A stretch of DNA of 24,892 nucleotides, taken from assembly GCA_002323325.1 (NCBI GenBank), contig DCQA01000055.1, positions 1,902 through 26,793 on the forward strand, given 5' to 3'. Below the pieces are notes generated by a model. The model saw nothing but the letters and a program-made list of their open reading frames with translations. It searched no databases and was not told the DNA's origin. A program made the translations under genes and the position numbers. How positions within the stretch are numbered: position 1 is the stretch's first letter; the number at the start of each line of letters is the position of its first letter. Positions 7,525 to 14,710 of the stretch are shown here, piece by piece. This stretch comes from Coxiellaceae bacterium UBA1530. GTDB taxonomy: Bacteria; Pseudomonadota; Gammaproteobacteria; Coxiellales; Coxiellaceae.

Positions 7525-7938
7525 ATGAGTATGCAAGATCCAATATCCGATATGCTAACGAGAATTAGAAACGCACAACAACGTTTCTCTGAGTCAGTCA
7601 CTATGCCATCTTCAAATCTGAAAAAAGCAATAGCTAACGTGCTTCAGCAAGAGGGCTACATTTCTGGTTGGTCAGTTCAAGATGATGAGGTTCATCAAAC
7701 ATTATCTATCGACCTTAAGTATTATCAAGGCCAGGCCGTTATTGAAAACATTCAACGAGTTAGTAAGCCGAGCTTACGTGTTTACATGTCTAAATCTGAT
7801 CTTGAAAAGTATGGAAAAAGTACGGGTGTCCAATCTGGTCTCGGTGTCGCTATTGTTTCAAATTCCGATGGTGTAATGCCTCATTCTCATGCAATTAAAA
7901 GTGGCAAAGGCGGCGAAGTTCTTTGCTACGTCAATTAG
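7525..7938 (+). CDS. rpsH: 30S ribosomal protein S8
   Basis: S8 binds 16S rRNA helix 21 and, in E. coli, represses spc translation at the rplE start. It has 137 residues (E. coli 130). The N-terminus MSMQDPISDMLTRIRNAQ and the C-terminal GLGVAIVSNSDGVM with GGEVLCYVN are family hallmarks. The extra residues fall around EKYGKSTGVQSG, before the C-terminal block, so a short loop is longer than in E. coli. The start at 7525 is chosen because Met-Ser-Met-Gln-Asp-Pro-Ile is identical to E. coli. Confidence 0.97.
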   Translation: MSMQDPISDMLTRIRNAQQRFSESVTMPSSNLKKAIANVLQQEGYISGWSVQDDEVHQTLSIDLKYYQGQAVIENIQRVSKPSLRVYMSKSDLEKYGKSTGVQSGLGVAIVSNSDGVMPHSHAIKSGKGGEVLCYVN

Positions 7939-7948
7939 AGGATAAATC

Positions 7949-8491
7949 ATGATTACAATGAGTAGAATTGCCAAGAAACCTGTCCAAGTACCCCCATCTG
8001 TTGAAGTCAACCTGTCTGGTTCACTGGTCACTGTTAAAGGAAAGCTTGGTGAAATATCACAACTACTTCACCCTCTTGTCAAAGTATCAATCACAGAAGG
8101 CACAATTGTTTTTGATCTTGCTGAAGAGTCTCAAGCAGCAAAAGCAATGAGTGGTACAATGCGTGCATTGGTCAGTAACATGATTGACGGTGTGAGTGAA
8201 GGTTTTACAAAAAAACTTCTGATGGTTGGTGTTGGTTATCGTGCCTCAGTACAAGGTAAGGTTCTTAATATTACCGCTGGTTTTTCTCACCCTGTTAACG
8301 TCGAGTTTCCTGAAGGAGTTACTGTTGAGACTCCCAGTAACACTGAAATTCTCGTTAAAGGCTATGATAAACAAAAAGTTTCACAATTCGCAGCAAATAT
8401 TCGATCAATTCGTCCACCTGAACCTTACAAGGGTAAAGGTATTCGTTATCATGATGAACAAATTATTCTGAAAGAAGGTAAGAAAAAATAA
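7949..8491 (+). CDS. rplF: 50S ribosomal protein L6
   Basis: L6 lies near the factor-binding site next to the sarcin-ricin loop and L7/L12 stalk base. From the first ATG it has 180 residues; from the ATG at 7958 it would be 177, matching E. coli exactly (MSRIAKKPV). I keep the first ATG because GAGGA at 7938-7942 is spaced correctly for it and too far from the second. Motifs are EGFTKKLLMVGVGYRASVQG, the FSHPV segment and the C-terminal RPPEPYKGKGIRYHDE. The stop overlaps the rplR start by one base. Confidence 0.97.
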   Translation: MITMSRIAKKPVQVPPSVEVNLSGSLVTVKGKLGEISQLLHPLVKVSITEGTIVFDLAEESQAAKAMSGTMRALVSNMIDGVSEGFTKKLLMVGVGYRASVQGKVLNITAGFSHPVNVEFPEGVTVETPSNTEILVKGYDKQKVSQFAANIRSIRPPEPYKGKGIRYHDEQIILKEGKKK

Positions 8492-8856
8492 TGGCTCTCA
8501 ATAAAACAAAAAAAACACAAAGAATACGCCGCGGTAAATCTACTCGCATGCATATCCGTAAACTACATGTTCCTCGGCTCTGTGTTCATAGAACCTTGCA
8601 ACATATTTATGCTCAGGTTATTTCCGCTGATGGTTCTAAAGTGCTATTTTCAGCATCCACAGCTGATAAAGCTTTAAAAGAAGACATTAGCTACGGTGGT
8701 AATATTACTTCAGCTGAAAAAGTTGGTGCGCTCATTGCTCAGAAAGCGAATGAGGCTGGTCTTACGAAAATGGCATTTGACCGTTCTGGTTTTAAGTATC
8801 ACGGACGAGTTAAAGCGTTAGCCGAAGCTGCCCGTAAAGGTGGCATTGATTTCTAG
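8491..8856 (+). CDS. rplR: 50S ribosomal protein L18
   Basis: L18 binds 5S rRNA together with L5 in the central protuberance. It has 121 residues (E. coli 117). The basic N-terminus (KTKKTQRIRRGK) is followed by LCVHRTLQHIYAQVI, and the C-terminus has FDRSGFKYHGRVKALAEAAR, all typical. It begins on the last base of the rplF stop, and AAGG at 8475-8478 lies in the rplF tail. No anomaly is seen. Confidence 0.97.
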   Translation: MALNKTKKTQRIRRGKSTRMHIRKLHVPRLCVHRTLQHIYAQVISADGSKVLFSASTADKALKEDISYGGNITSAEKVGALIAQKANEAGLTKMAFDRSGFKYHGRVKALAEAARKGGIDF

Positions 8857-8874
8857 AAAGAAAGGTAAATAACT

Positions 8875-9387
8875 ATGTATGATGTTGGTTCAGACACCCA
8901 AACCGATGGTTTTGTTGAGAAATTAGTTCAAGTTAATCGAACTGCAAAAGTTGAAAAAGGCGGGCGTATTTTTCGTTTCTCAGCGTTAGTTCTAGTCGGC
9001 GATAAAGATGGAAAGATCGGTTACGGTTTTGGTAAAGCTCGAGAAGTTCCTGCTGCTATTCAAAAAGCAACGGAGAATGCGAGACGTAACATTGTTAATA
9101 TTCAGTTAAATGGTAATACGCTCTATCACCAGGTTAAAAAGCGCTATTGCTCTAGTACTGTCATCATGCTTCCAGCATCTGAAGGTACAGGTGTTATTGC
9201 TGGCAACGCTATGCGTGCTGTCTTTGAAGTTGTGGGTGTAGAAAATGTCTTAGCAAAATGCTTAGGTTCAACTAACCCTGTTAACGTTGTTAGAGCAACC
9301 ATTATGGCTCTACAGACAATGTCAACACCAGAATCTATCGCTGCTAAACGCGGAAAAACAATAAAGGAAATTTGGGAATCAGCATGA
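8875..9387 (+). CDS. rpsE: 30S ribosomal protein S5
   Basis: S5 sits at the mRNA entry channel and affects decoding accuracy. It has 170 residues (E. coli 167). The N-terminal double-stranded RNA-binding domain includes VNRTAKVEKGGRIFRFSALV and GDKDGKIGYGFGKAREVPAA; the C-terminal domain has PASEGTGVIAGNAMRAVFEV and the GSTNPVNVVRATIMAL stretch. AAGAAAGGTAAA at 8857-8868 precedes the ATG. The 3' end overlaps rpmD by four bases. Confidence 0.98.
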   Translation: MYDVGSDTQTDGFVEKLVQVNRTAKVEKGGRIFRFSALVLVGDKDGKIGYGFGKAREVPAAIQKATENARRNIVNIQLNGNTLYHQVKKRYCSSTVIMLPASEGTGVIAGNAMRAVFEVVGVENVLAKCLGSTNPVNVVRATIMALQTMSTPESIAAKRGKTIKEIWESA

Positions 9388-9575
9388 ATACAACAAAAAC
9401 TATCGCTGTAAAGTTAATAAAAAGTAAGTATGGGCGGAAAAAAGGCCATCTTGAGTGTGTAAGAGGCCTTGGGCTTCGTAAAATGCACCAGGTAGTTCAA
9501 CTTGAAGATACTCCTGCTGTTCGAGGCATGATTAATAAAGTTTCATACTTATTAGAACTTGAGGAAGTACAATGA
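9384..9575 (+). CDS. rpmD: 50S ribosomal protein L30
   Basis: L30 is a small 23S rRNA-binding protein, present in many but not all bacteria. With the ATG at 9384 it has 63 residues (E. coli 59). A TTG at 9372 would add four residues, but the ATG overlaps the rpsE stop (ATGA), the usual pattern in this cluster. The family signature is RGLGLRKMHQVVQLEDTPAV followed by RGMINKVSYLL. The stop overlaps the rplO start by four bases. Confidence 0.96.
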   Translation: MNTTKTIAVKLIKSKYGRKKGHLECVRGLGLRKMHQVVQLEDTPAVRGMINKVSYLLELEEVQ

Positions 9576-10006
9576 AATTAAATACACTCTCACCTGCGGA
9601 AGGCTCCAAAAAAGCAGCAAAAAGAGTTGGTCGCGGTATCGGTTCTGGTACTGGCAAGACTTGTGGTCGAGGTCACAAGGGCCAGCACTCTCGCTCAGGT
9701 GGTTATCACAAAGTTGGCTTTGAGGGTGGTCAAATGCCTCTCCAACGTCGCGTACCTAAATTTGGCTTTCGCTCCCGTAAAGCCCTATCCTCGATGGAGA
9801 TTAGACTTGGTGAGCTCAATCAGGTACCAGGTGATATCGTTAACATGAAAAGCTTACTAGCTGCTCATCTTATTCACCCCAATACCAAGCAAGTTAAGGT
9901 CTTTCTTTCAGGTAAGATTGAGAAAGCTATTACTTTGAAAGGCATTCCTGTATCAAAAGGTGCGCATGAAGCTATCTTAGCTGCTGGTGGAAAAATAGAG
10001 GACTAA
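9572..10006 (+). CDS. rplO: 50S ribosomal protein L15
   Basis: L15 is a late-assembly protein that threads a glycine- and arginine-rich N-terminal extension into 23S rRNA. It has 144 residues, the same as E. coli. The extension runs GRGIGSGTGKTCGRGHKGQH and continues SRSGGYHKVGFEGGQMPLQR. The C-terminal globular part ends with KGAHEAILAAGGKIED. The start is coupled to the rpmD stop, with GAGGAA at 9561-9566 upstream. The secY GTG lies two bases after the stop. Confidence 0.98.
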   Translation: MKLNTLSPAEGSKKAAKRVGRGIGSGTGKTCGRGHKGQHSRSGGYHKVGFEGGQMPLQRRVPKFGFRSRKALSSMEIRLGELNQVPGDIVNMKSLLAAHLIHPNTKQVKVFLSGKIEKAITLKGIPVSKGAHEAILAAGGKIED

Positions 10007-10008
10007 TA

Positions 10009-11331
10009 GTGAGTGTTAATCTTGGTGGAAATTTAGCATCTGGTGGTCTATCAGAGTTAAAGAAACGGCTGTTTGTCGTTCTAATAGGGATTTTAGTTTT
10101 CCGCCTAGGGAGCTTTGTTCCAATACCTGGTCTTGATCCGGCTAAGTTAACTGATTTTTTCAAGCAGCATGAGTCAGGCATTCTTGGCATGTTTAACATG
10201 TTTTCCGGTGGTGCTCTAAGTCGTATGACTATATTTGCCTTATCGATCATGCCATATATTTCTGCTTCCATTATTGTGCAAATGTTTGGTTCGATATCCC
10301 CTCATCTTCAACAGTTGAAGAAAGAAGGTGAAGCTGGCAAGCGTAAAATGAACCAATACACGCGCTATGGTACGTTATTTCTCTCAGTCATACAGGCCAT
10401 GGCGATTTCGAAATGGCTGGTTTCTAATGGGATTGTTCTAAACCCCAATCTTGCTTTTTATATCAGTTCAGTCATCACGCTTGTAACTGGTACTATGTTT
10501 CTAATGTGGTTGGGTGAGCAGATGACAGAAAGAGGTATTGGAAACGGTATTTCCCTTATTATCTGTGCAGGAATTATTGCAAGGTTTCCAACAGCAGTAT
10601 CTCAAGTCGTTACACAGGTTCGTCAAGGTCAAATGCAAGGATTGACGTTGTTGTTTCTTGTGGTCTTTGTTATCGCTGTTGTAATGCTTATTGTTTACTT
10701 TGAAAGGGCACAAAGAAAAATCGCCATTAACTACGCTAAGAGACAGCAGGGTAGAAAAATGTATGCGGCTCAATCCAGTCATCTTCCCTTGAAAATCAAC
10801 ATGGCCGGTGTGATTCCTCCAATCTTCGCTCAAAGTATCCTTATGTTCTTCTCTACGATTTCCCAGTTTTTAGCACCAACAGCCGGATTTGGGTGGCTAA
10901 GAAATGTAAGTCTCGCACTATCGTTTACCCAGCCAGGATACATGGTCCTTTTTGCGGCAGCCGTTATATTCTTCAGTTTCTTCTATACCGCATTAGTCTT
11001 TAACCCTAAAGAAACATCTGATAATCTTAAAAAATCTGGTGCTTTCATTCCAGGGATTAGGCCTGGCGAACAAACAGCTAAGTATATCGACTTAGTAATG
11101 ACCCGCTTGACACTAGTGGGCTCTATTTATCTTGCTGCTGTTTCGCTGCTTCCTCAGTTTTTAATGTTGACGCTTAATGTGCCTTTTTACTTTGGCGGTA
11201 CATCTTTGCTTATTATCGTTGTTGTATTGATGGACTTTATGTCGCAGGTGCAAGCTCATTTGATGAGTCACCAATATGAATCGATCATGAAAAATCAACG
11301 AAAAGGCTCTAATATAGGCCTGATTCGATAG
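10009..11331 (+). CDS. secY: Protein translocase subunit SecY (GTG start)
   Basis: SecY is the channel of the Sec translocon in the inner membrane, working with SecE, SecG and SecA. It has 440 residues (E. coli 443) and about ten hydrophobic spans. Signature segments are FVPIPGLDP in the first periplasmic loop, the plug-region block GGALSRMTIFALSIMPYISA, the YFERAQRKIAINYAKRQQG cytoplasmic loop, and GAFIPGIRPGEQTAKYID in the SecA-contacting loop. The GTG start follows the rplO stop by two bases; the GGTGGAAAAATAGAGG at the end of rplO gives the ribosome binding site. It is intact and in its normal spc position. Confidence 0.98.
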   Translation: MSVNLGGNLASGGLSELKKRLFVVLIGILVFRLGSFVPIPGLDPAKLTDFFKQHESGILGMFNMFSGGALSRMTIFALSIMPYISASIIVQMFGSISPHLQQLKKEGEAGKRKMNQYTRYGTLFLSVIQAMAISKWLVSNGIVLNPNLAFYISSVITLVTGTMFLMWLGEQMTERGIGNGISLIICAGIIARFPTAVSQVVTQVRQGQMQGLTLLFLVVFVIAVVMLIVYFERAQRKIAINYAKRQQGRKMYAAQSSHLPLKINMAGVIPPIFAQSILMFFSTISQFLAPTAGFGWLRNVSLALSFTQPGYMVLFAAAVIFFSFFYTALVFNPKETSDNLKKSGAFIPGIRPGEQTAKYIDLVMTRLTLVGSIYLAAVSLLPQFLMLTLNVPFYFGGTSLLIIVVVLMDFMSQVQAHLMSHQYESIMKNQRKGSNIGLIR

Positions 11332-11349
11332 CGTATGATTAACTTTTAT

Positions 11350-11384
11350 GGCATACTACCGGCCTTTCGGCCTGCTGCCTTTTA
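11350..11384 (+). terminator. Weak hairpin between secY and rpmJ (possible attenuator)
   Basis: GGCC-TTTC-GGCC at 11361-11372 makes a 4-bp stem, and an outer GGCA (11350-11353) can pair with TGCC (11376-11379), followed by four T's. The structure is short and the U-tract poor, so full termination is unlikely; it could attenuate or simply protect the upstream mRNA end. It is seen by eye only. Confidence 0.25.
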
Positions 11385-11399
11385 ATGTAGGAAAAAACA

Positions 11400-11513
11400 A
11401 TGAAAGTAAGAGCTTCTGTGAAAAAGATTTGTAGGAATTGTAAAGTGATTCGTAGGAATCGTGTTATTCGCATTATATGTAAAGATAAGAGACATAAGCA
11501 ACGCCAGGGTTAA
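11400..11513 (+). CDS. rpmJ: 50S ribosomal protein L36, zinc-binding type
   Basis: L36 is the smallest large-subunit protein. This frame encodes 37 residues beginning MKVRASVKKICRNCKVIRRN and ending KDKRHKQRQG. Cys11, Cys14, Cys27 and His32 form the CX2C-X12-CX4H zinc ribbon of the zinc-type (C+) L36; the alternative zinc-free paralogue lacks these cysteines. AGGA at 11389-11392 is well placed before the ATG. It closes the spc order after secY, as in E. coli, and is followed by a 193-base gap before rpsM. Confidence 0.96.
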   Translation: MKVRASVKKICRNCKVIRRNRVIRIICKDKRHKQRQG

Positions 11514-11586
11514 TGCTACTCAGGCTTACTGGTCTGTTATGAATAGTATGCAGTGTCTAACTTCCGCGAAGGAGTGGTCATTAGCT

Positions 11587-11619
11587 GAAAAGTCTGGCAT
11601 GATAGCCTGCTTTTTTTTT
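11587..11619 (+). terminator. Terminator-like hairpin between rpmJ and rpsM
   Basis: An imperfect stem (AAAG and GGC on the left, GCC and CTTT on the right, with a mismatch and a bulge, around an ATGATA loop) runs straight into nine T's at 11611-11619. This looks like an intrinsic terminator or attenuator dividing the spc and alpha operons. Strength is uncertain because of the stem defects. Confidence 0.55.
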
Positions 11620-11623
11620 AAGG

Positions 11624-11640
11624 TGTATCGTTTCGATACA
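11624..11640. promoter_or_regulatory. Perfect 7-bp inverted repeat upstream of the alpha operon
   Basis: TGTATCG-TTT-CGATACA is a perfect inverted repeat with a 3-base loop, directly after the T-run of the putative terminator. It may be an RNA hairpin in a read-through transcript or an operator; it overlaps the -35 position of the possible rpsM promoter. No protein is assigned. Confidence 0.4.
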
Positions 11641-11663
11641 TGATTGGGTCTGCTTGGTATTAA
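11635..11663 (+). promoter_or_regulatory. Possible promoter of the alpha operon
   Basis: TTGGTATTAA at 11654-11663 resembles an extended -10 element (TG, one base, then TATTAA at 11658-11663). The -35 position 17 bases upstream is GATACA, only partly like the consensus. A start site near 11670 would leave a leader of about 37 bases before rpsM. It was called by eye and is supported by its place just behind a terminator-like element. Confidence 0.35.
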
Positions 11664-11706
11664 TTGCCATTGTATGCAGTAAATTATTGAAATATTGGAG
11701 AAATTT

Positions 11707-12066
11707 ATGGTTGCACGTGTCGCAGGTGTCAACATCCCAATGCACAAGCATACTCATATTGCTTTACGTGCAATTTTTGGAATTGGTCCCACTAGAGCGC
11801 TGAAAATATGTGAATTAGCGGGTATTAAGCCAGAATCTAAGATTTCAAGTTTGAGCGAAGCCGAATTAGATTTGTTACGTTCTGAAGTTGCCAAATTCAC
11901 TATTGAGGGTAATTTGCGCAGAGAAGTCTCAATGAATATCAAAAGAAAAATGGATATCGGTAGTTATCAAGGTAGGCGTCTGAGATCAGGTCTTCCCGTT
12001 AGAGGTCAACGCACCAAAACCAATGCACGTACCCGCAAAGGTAAGCGTAAACCAATTAGAAATTAA
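11707..12066 (+). CDS. rpsM: 30S ribosomal protein S13
   Basis: S13 lies in the 30S head and bridges to L5 and the P-site tRNA. From the ATG at 11707 it has 119 residues (E. coli 118). A TTG at 11695 would add four residues, but it includes the ribosome binding site GGAG (11697-11700), so the ATG is the start. The core reads ARVAGVNIPMHKHTHIALRA with IFGIG after it, LRREVSMNIKRKMDIGSYQG, and the C-terminal GLPVRGQRTKTNARTRKG. It is the first gene of the alpha operon. Confidence 0.98.
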   Translation: MVARVAGVNIPMHKHTHIALRAIFGIGPTRALKICELAGIKPESKISSLSEAELDLLRSEVAKFTIEGNLRREVSMNIKRKMDIGSYQGRRLRSGLPVRGQRTKTNARTRKGKRKPIRN

Positions 12067-12098
12067 TGTTTAGTACTCTTGTATTAGGATAAATGATT

Positions 12099-12464
12099 AT
12101 GGCAAAAAAACGTGAAATTGTTACTGAAGGTGTTGCTCATATTAAAGCTACTTTCAATAATACTCTCGTAACTATAACGACTCTGAGTGGTGACGCTCTA
12201 TGTTCATGTAGTTCTGGTGAGTGTGGATTTAAAGGCGCTCGTAAGGGGACTCCCTTTGCAGCGCAACAAGCGGCTGAAAAAGCGGCTGCAAAAGCAAAAG
12301 AAATGTTTCAAATGAAACGCGCTGCTGTAATGATTAAGGGTGCAGGCCCAGGGCGTGATTCCGCAATGCGTGGAGTCTCTTCGGTACTGACTGTTACTAA
12401 GCTAGTCGATACGACTACTGTGACTCATAACGGTTGCCGTCCTAAAAAGAAACGTCGAGTTTAG
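12099..12464 (+). CDS. rpsK: 30S ribosomal protein S11 with extra cysteines
   Basis: S11 forms the platform near the mRNA exit, with S6, S18 and S21. From the ATG at 12099 it has 121 residues; an ATG at 12093 would add Met-Ile. I prefer 12099 because AGGA at 12086-12089 is too close to the first ATG and the N-terminus MAKK is usual. Family blocks are GVAHIKATFNNTLVTIT, FAAQQAAEKAA and the C-terminal HNGCRPKKKRRV. Cys35, Cys37 and Cys42 occur where E. coli has GWATAGGSG, which is unusual. E. coli S11 is about 129 residues, so the N-terminus is shorter here. Confidence 0.96.
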   Translation: MAKKREIVTEGVAHIKATFNNTLVTITTLSGDALCSCSSGECGFKGARKGTPFAAQQAAEKAAAKAKEMFQMKRAAVMIKGAGPGRDSAMRGVSSVLTVTKLVDTTTVTHNGCRPKKKRRV

Positions 12465-12479
12465 TGGAGAAAAGAAAAC

Positions 12480-13100
12480 ATGGGTAGATATCTTGGGCCA
12501 AAATGTCGTCTTTCACGTCGTGAAAAGACAGATTTACAACTGAAGAGTGGTGTTCGCGGTGTTGAATCTAAATGTAATTTAGAACGCACACCAGGCCAGC
12601 ATTGGTCGCGTCGCGGAAGAACCACCGATTACGGTTTACAGCTTCGTATGAAGCAGATGATCCGTCGTTACTATGGCGTTATGGAGAAGCCTTTCCGGAA
12701 ATACTATCAAGTAGCAGATAGTCAAAAAGGCTCAACCGGTGAGAATCTTCTAAAATTATTAGAACTACGTTTAGATAATGTAGTCTATCGTATGGGCTTT
12801 TCTGCTACCCGTGCCGAAGCCAGGCAGCTTGTTTCTCATAAATCGATTCTTGTAAATGGTTCTGTGGTAAATGTTCCTTCATTTCAAGTCTCTAAAGACG
12901 ATGTGATTGAAGTCCGTAGTAAAGCTAAATCACAAATGCGAATCAAAGCAGCCCTTGATCTTTCTAAACAGCGTACTGGTGTTTCATGGGTATCTACTGA
13001 TGAAAAGGCTGTAAAAGGCACGCTCATTGACTTTCCTGAAACCGATCAACTTCCTGCTGAATTTAAGGTGAATTTGGTTGTTGAGCTATATTCTAAGTAG
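12480..13100 (+). CDS. rpsD: 30S ribosomal protein S4
   Basis: S4 is an assembly initiator of the 30S body and, in E. coli, the translational repressor of the alpha operon. It has 206 residues, equal to E. coli. The N-terminus has GRYLGPKCRLSRREKTDLQL, then GENLLKLLELRLDNVVYRMG opens the S4 RNA-binding domain, with ARQLVSHKSILVNGSVVNVP inside it. The protein ends in VVELYSK. GGAG at 12464-12467 precedes the ATG. Two of the N-terminal cysteines (residues 9 and 32) are present, but not the full four-cysteine zinc site of C+ S4 proteins. Confidence 0.98.
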   Translation: MGRYLGPKCRLSRREKTDLQLKSGVRGVESKCNLERTPGQHWSRRGRTTDYGLQLRMKQMIRRYYGVMEKPFRKYYQVADSQKGSTGENLLKLLELRLDNVVYRMGFSATRAEARQLVSHKSILVNGSVVNVPSFQVSKDDVIEVRSKAKSQMRIKAALDLSKQRTGVSWVSTDEKAVKGTLIDFPETDQLPAEFKVNLVVELYSK

Positions 13101-13112
13101 AGGTTATTTTTT

Positions 13113-14105
13113 ATGTCTTATTCATTAAATCAATTATGCAAGCCGACTGCTAATACCACTAAATTTGAAGTTATTTCAGATCGGCATTCTAAAATTACAC
13201 TTGAGCCTTTTGAGAGTGGCCTTGGCTACACACTGGGTAATGCATTACGTAGAATTCTTTTATCATCAATGCCTGGTGCTGCAGTTGTCGAAGTTTCCAT
13301 TGAGGGTGTTGAACACGAATACTCTTCATTACCAGGGCTTCGTGAAGATATTATCGACGTTCTGATGAATATGAAGGGTATTGCTTTTCTATGCCACGAT
13401 CGTGACGAAGTGACCTTAAAGCTACATAAGAACACGGCTGGTCCTGTTACTGCAGCTGATATTGAGCTTGAACATGACGTAGAAATTGCTAATCCTGATC
13501 ATCTCATTGCAACTCTTACACAAGACATCGATTTTAATGTAACCATGAAGGTTGCAGTTGGTATGGGCTACCAACCAGCTTTAGCACGTTCCTCTGAACT
13601 TGCCGAATCTGCATCAACACTTGGTTCTCTTCACTTAGACGCTACGTTTACTCCAGTTAAACGTGTTGCTTATCAGGTTGAAAATACTCGTGTCGAAAAT
13701 AGAACTAACCTGGATAAGTTAATCATCGATCTTGAGACAGATGGGACATTAGACCCAGAATCTGCTATCAGACAAGCTGCTACTATTCTACAGTTTCAAC
13801 TTTCGTCTTTCGCTGAAATACAGCAGCAATCCACTTCATCTCAATTGGATTCTTCAAGCGACATAGATCCTTTGTTATTACGTCCAGTCGATGATCTTGA
13901 GCTAACAGTTCGTGCTGCTAACTGTCTTAAAGCAGAAAACATTTACTACATTGGGGACTTAGTTCAGCGCAGTGAAAATGACCTACTTAAAACCCCCAAC
14001 CTAGGTAAAAAATCATTAATGGAAATTAAAGCAGTCTTAGCTCAGCGTGGTCTGAATCTTGGCGTTGTTATTGACGTTTGGCCGCCAGAAGAGTTATCTA
14101 ACTAA
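13113..14105 (+). CDS. rpoA: DNA-directed RNA polymerase subunit alpha
   Basis: Alpha dimerises to start RNA polymerase assembly and contacts UP elements and activators through its C-terminal domain. It has 330 residues (E. coli 329). The N-terminal domain includes GLGYTLGNALRRILLSSMPG and the KRVAYQVENTRVENRTNLDK segment. After a serine- and glutamine-rich linker the C-terminal domain runs from PLLLRPVDDLELTVRAANC through IGDLVQRSENDLLKTPNLGK. The residues equivalent to E. coli Arg265, Asn268 and Cys269, used in DNA binding, are kept. The ATG lies 12 bases after the rpsD stop, with AGAGG at 13099-13103. Confidence 0.99.
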   Translation: MSYSLNQLCKPTANTTKFEVISDRHSKITLEPFESGLGYTLGNALRRILLSSMPGAAVVEVSIEGVEHEYSSLPGLREDIIDVLMNMKGIAFLCHDRDEVTLKLHKNTAGPVTAADIELEHDVEIANPDHLIATLTQDIDFNVTMKVAVGMGYQPALARSSELAESASTLGSLHLDATFTPVKRVAYQVENTRVENRTNLDKLIIDLETDGTLDPESAIRQAATILQFQLSSFAEIQQQSTSSQLDSSSDIDPLLLRPVDDLELTVRAANCLKAENIYYIGDLVQRSENDLLKTPNLGKKSLMEIKAVLAQRGLNLGVVIDVWPPEELSN

Positions 14106-14123
14106 TAATCGTAGGGGTTTGTT

Positions 14124-14489
14124 ATGCATCATCGTATGGCTGGTCGTCAGCTTAATAGAAATAGTTCTCACAGAAAAGCCATGTATCGTAATATGGCCTG
14201 TTCTTTGATCAACGCAGAATTAATCAAAACAACAACGCCAAAAGCTAAAGAGCTACGTCGTTTTCTTGAACCATTAATCACATTATCTAAGCAGGATAGC
14301 GTTGCTAACCGTCGTTTAGCATTCGCTCGTTTGCGGGATGATGCAGCTGTTGCTAAATTATTCACCCAATTAGGACCTCGTCATCAGGATCGTCCAGGTG
14401 GATATCTACGTTTGCTAAAGTGTGGTTATCGTGCTGGTGATAATGCACAGATGTGTTATGTAGAAATTACAGATCGTCGCGACCAATAA
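14124..14489 (+). CDS. rplQ: 50S ribosomal protein L17
   Basis: L17 is a large-subunit protein near the tunnel exit. It has 121 residues (E. coli 127). The family is clear from GRQLNRNSSHRKAMYRNMA, KAKELRRFLEPLITLSKQDS and VANRRLAFARLRDD, with GYLRLLKCGYRAGDNAQM near the end. The C-terminal tail is a few residues shorter than in E. coli. TAGGGG at 14112-14117 precedes the ATG. It closes the alpha operon and is followed by a strong terminator. Confidence 0.98.
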   Translation: MHHRMAGRQLNRNSSHRKAMYRNMACSLINAELIKTTTPKAKELRRFLEPLITLSKQDSVANRRLAFARLRDDAAVAKLFTQLGPRHQDRPGGYLRLLKCGYRAGDNAQMCYVEITDRRDQ

Positions 14490-14510
14490 CAGTTGGTGAT
14501 GTATACCAAG

Positions 14511-14542
14511 AAAAGCGCCTCTTGATGAGACGCTTTTTTTTT
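14511..14542 (+). terminator. Intrinsic terminator after rplQ
   Basis: AAAAGCG pairs with CGCTTTT and CTC with GAG, separated by a single C/A mismatch, around a TTGAT loop; the right arm runs into nine T's (14534-14542). It lies 22 bases after the rplQ stop and is the strongest terminator in the window, marking the end of the ribosomal superoperon. Confidence 0.85.
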
Positions 14543-14704
14543 GCTCTTTTTTTATACGCACTTATTCGATGGGTTGGATATTGTTTGTGAGATTGACTAT
14601 TTTTAGATGAATTTTAGGGAATATAAGTGCATTTAAGATTTTTTTAATAATACTTATGTATGATATGTAACCTTGACGACAAATATGTCTAATCTATCCC
14701 AGAG
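14543..14704 (+). other. AT-rich intergenic region upstream of the orphan membrane-protein gene
   Basis: This stretch must contain the promoter of the next gene because a terminator closes the operon before it. Candidate elements are TTGACT (14593-14598), TATAAG (14622-14627), TATGAT (14659-14664) and TTGACG (14673-14678), but no pair has standard 16-18 base spacing with both hexamers good, so I do not call a promoter. A second T-run (T7, from 14547) lies at the left end. Confidence 0.4.
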
Positions 14705-14710
14705 GTGGTT

